From an uncultured Schlesneria sp. (GTDB taxonomy: Bacteria > Planctomycetota > Planctomycetia > Planctomycetales > Planctomycetaceae), in assembly GCA_903834925.1 (NCBI GenBank), contig CAILLA010000076.1, positions 1 through 54,974 of the forward strand: 54,974 nucleotides of DNA, given 5' to 3'. Shown here piece by piece: positions 53,309 to 54,974 of the stretch (position 1 is the stretch's first letter; each line of letters begins with the position of its first letter). Below the pieces are notes generated by a model. That model was not told where the DNA came from. It ran no database searches and saw nothing but the letters and a program-made list of their open reading frames with translations. The translations under genes were made by a program, and so were the position numbers.

Positions 53309-54822
53309 ATCCTGGAGTCACCCATTACGATCGCGATTGCCTGCGACGGCTGCTGGACGAAACCCTACAGGAACCACTGGCCAGCGAAGTGGCCGAACAT
53401 GTCGCTGACTGTGCCGACTGCCGTGCTGATCTGGAATTACTGGCCGGCCAGCCGCAGTGGTGGTCGCAAACTTGCAGTGACATCAAAGCGATCCTGGCCG
53501 ATCCGCAGGCGTATTCGTCCAGCGGGGACGATCTTGCAGGGTTATCGTCCGCAGGCCGAAGAACGGGAAGCCGGTCTCATGACTTGAGTGATGAATCGTT
53601 TGCCTCGGATTTCGCGGTCGATTTTCTTGAACCCTCTGACAACCCCGCGACGCTGGGTCGATTGGGTGAGTACGAGATCGTCGAAGTCATCGGTCGCGGC
53701 GGAATGGGGATCGTGCTGAAGGGGTTTCAAAAGGAACTGAACCGGTACGTCGCCGTAAAGGTCCTGGCACCGCATCTGTCATTGAGTGCCGCCGCTCGCA
53801 GGCGATTCGCGAGAGAAGCTCAAGCTACAGCAGCGATTGTGAATCCGCATGTGATGGCCATTCATGCCGTCGCCGCGAACGCCAAATTACCCTATCTCGT
53901 GATGCCCTTCGTGGCGTGCGAGTCACTGCAACAGCGACTCGACCGACAGGGACCGCTGGATGTGAAAGATGTGCTGCGGATTGGGCTTCAAGCCGCCAGT
54001 GGACTGGCCGCAGCGCATGCTCAGGGGCTTGTCCATCGCGATGTGAAGCCCGCCAACATCCTGCTGGAGACCAGTGTGGAACGAGTCATGCTGACCGACT
54101 TCGGTCTCGCCCGGGCCGTCGACGACGCCACGTTGACTCGAACAGGAATTATCGCCGGGACGCCGCAATACATGTCGCCCGAGCAGGCCAACGGCGACGC
54201 GGTTGATCCCCGATCAGACCTGTTCAGCCTCGGTAGCGTGCTATATGCGATGTGTACTGCGCGTCCACCGTTTCGAGCGGATTCGACGTTCGGCGTCTTA
54301 CGCCGTATCCGAGAAACGTCCCCTCGTCCGATCCGCGAGATCAATGCCGATATCCCGGAATGGCTGGAACGAATCGTGATGAAATTGCTGTCGAAGTCAC
54401 CCGACGACCGCATCCCCTCGGCCACGCAGGTCGCGACGCTATTGGAGCAATGTCTGGCTCACGTTCAACAGCCAACAACCGTTCCGTTGCCGACTGGCGT
54501 TCCTCTGCAACAAGGGGTTCGATCGTCCGGTTCTCCGAATCGAACGCGGCGCCTGACGCAGATCACGGCTGTGGCGCTGTTGATTGCGGGGATCACGACT
54601 TGGGCCGTCTGGCCTCAATCGAAACCAGCGATTGATGAAAGCCAAGAGATCCTTGCTGATCAATCCACGGCTGACGACTCGCTGCTGGAATGGGACACGA
54701 TGCAAATGAAACTCGACGCCACGGCAAACGATGTTGAAGATCTCAATGGCGAAGCCTGGCAGGAACTCGACGGACTGGATGCAACACCAACGAAACCCCA
54801 CCCCCCCCACGGGGGTGGTTAA
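53305..54822 (+). CDS. Membrane Ser/Thr kinase with N-terminal anti-sigma zinc finger
   Basis: 505 residues. Residues 12-45 form a zinc-finger anti-sigma motif, HVADCADC (H32, C36, C39). A linker leads to a Hanks-type kinase domain (about 122-385): GRGGMG, K152 in VAVK, HRDVKPANI (D246), DFG (265-267), GTPQYMSPEQ. One membrane helix lies at about 419-436 (QITAVALLIAGITTWAVW), then a 65-residue periplasmic tail. The sigma gene overlaps by ATGA, so the zinc finger probably binds that sigma factor and the kinase may control release (inference from known ECF-kinase systems). The last residues PTKPHPPHGGG and the stop come from the 45-bp repeat. Confidence 0.93.
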   Translation: MNPGVTHYDRDCLRRLLDETLQEPLASEVAEHVADCADCRADLELLAGQPQWWSQTCSDIKAILADPQAYSSSGDDLAGLSSAGRRTGSRSHDLSDESFASDFAVDFLEPSDNPATLGRLGEYEIVEVIGRGGMGIVLKGFQKELNRYVAVKVLAPHLSLSAAARRRFAREAQATAAIVNPHVMAIHAVAANAKLPYLVMPFVACESLQQRLDRQGPLDVKDVLRIGLQAASGLAAAHAQGLVHRDVKPANILLETSVERVMLTDFGLARAVDDATLTRTGIIAGTPQYMSPEQANGDAVDPRSDLFSLGSVLYAMCTARPPFRADSTFGVLRRIRETSPRPIREINADIPEWLERIVMKLLSKSPDDRIPSATQVATLLEQCLAHVQQPTTVPLPTGVPLQQGVRSSGSPNRTRRLTQITAVALLIAGITTWAVWPQSKPAIDESQEILADQSTADDSLLEWDTMQMKLDATANDVEDLNGEAWQELDGLDATPTKPHPPHGGG

Positions 54823-54833
54823 CGGGCCTTTGC
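54789..54833 (-). repeat. 45-bp double-hairpin element, copy 3 (in kinase 3' end)
   Basis: Reverse-complement copy of the element at 45151 and 52457. It encodes the kinase's final TKPHPPHGGG and its TAA stop. Confidence 0.85.
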
Positions 54834-54901
54834 ACCAGCACCAGCCATCAATACGAGATCATGTAAAATCAAGGCAGAACTCGGGGTGCCACGGTTTTGG
54901 A

Positions 54902-54967
54902 GTCTTCGACAAGGCCGTGTCTTCATGGTTCGGTAACATCGCTTAAGAGCACGGCCTTACCGAAGAC
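54902..54967. repeat. Large imperfect inverted repeat at window end
   Basis: GTCTTCGACAAGGCCGTG (54902-54919) and CACGGCCTTACCGAAGAC (54950-54967) pair at 16 of 18 positions across a 30-base loop. An inner hairpin TTACCG-AAGA-CGGTAA (54957-54972) overlaps the right arm. The motif ACCGAAGACGG also lies in the apical loop of the hairpin at 7401-7468. The element may continue beyond the window. Confidence 0.75.
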
Positions 54968-54974
54968 GGTAAAA

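Noticed and set aside
1-54974. CRISPR array, tRNA, rRNA, transposase or phage genes
   Set aside because: No evenly spaced direct repeats, no cloverleaf or rRNA-like stretch, and no transposase, integrase or phage structural motif was seen in the translated frames.

Overview
The window reads as a chromosomal segment of a member of the Planctomycetes, most likely the Planctomycetaceae side of the phylum. Evidence is the density of lineage-typical families: two DUF1559 H-X9-DG prepilins, a Tat-exported DUF1501 protein, a PSCyt1/DUF1549/DUF1553 protein, an FHA-kinase, an ECF sigma factor coupled to a zinc-finger/kinase fusion, and a second ECF sigma factor with a FecR-like partner. No tRNA, rRNA, CRISPR array, phage gene or transposase was recognised.

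Layout. 1-7.3 kb: a WD40-like protein with a doubtful 5' end, an FHA-Ser/Thr kinase, an exported coiled-coil protein and an O-antigen-ligase-like membrane protein with a TPR tail. 7.4-10.2 kb: a hairpin-rich spacer, then a leftward NIPSNAP-mtnA-speB operon (methionine salvage next to a ureohydrolase). 10.4-14.6 kb: a coupled pair of large exported proteins, one with a family 5 solute-binding domain. 14.9-25.9 kb: S9 peptidase, DUF1501 protein, HtrA protease, RNase III, an exported OB-fold-like protein, a GT-C glycosyltransferase, a CvpA-like protein and a GspE/PilB ATPase with an unusual signal-peptide and membrane N-terminus. 26-34 kb: ilvB with an unknown small partner, a sialidase-fold protein, a repeat-rich spacer, an RDD protein and a PhoD-like phosphatase. 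34-46.6 kb: CstA, the cytochrome/DUF1549 protein, phosphohexomutase and mannose-1-phosphate guanylyltransferase (sugar-nucleotide supply), a deacetylase-HAD-murD operon, a small lipoprotein and a CPA2 antiporter. 47.2-52.3 kb: a symmetric module of pilin-like protein + lipoprotein, ECF sigma + FecR-like anti-sigma, pilin-like protein + lipoprotein. 52.7-54.8 kb: ECF sigma overlapping a zinc-finger/kinase.

Most genes sit in short leftward or rightward runs, several coupled by ATGA overlaps (11870-11873, 43335-43338, 49570-49573, 53305-53308).

The most unusual layer is the repeats. A 45-bp double-hairpin element occurs three times and supplies the last codons and stop of two unrelated genes. 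A 24-bp hairpin element occurs four times, twice inside coding sequences. Smaller hairpin families sit at gene ends. The ECF-prepilin-lipoprotein module at 47.2-52.3 kb is the best candidate for an undescribed functional system.
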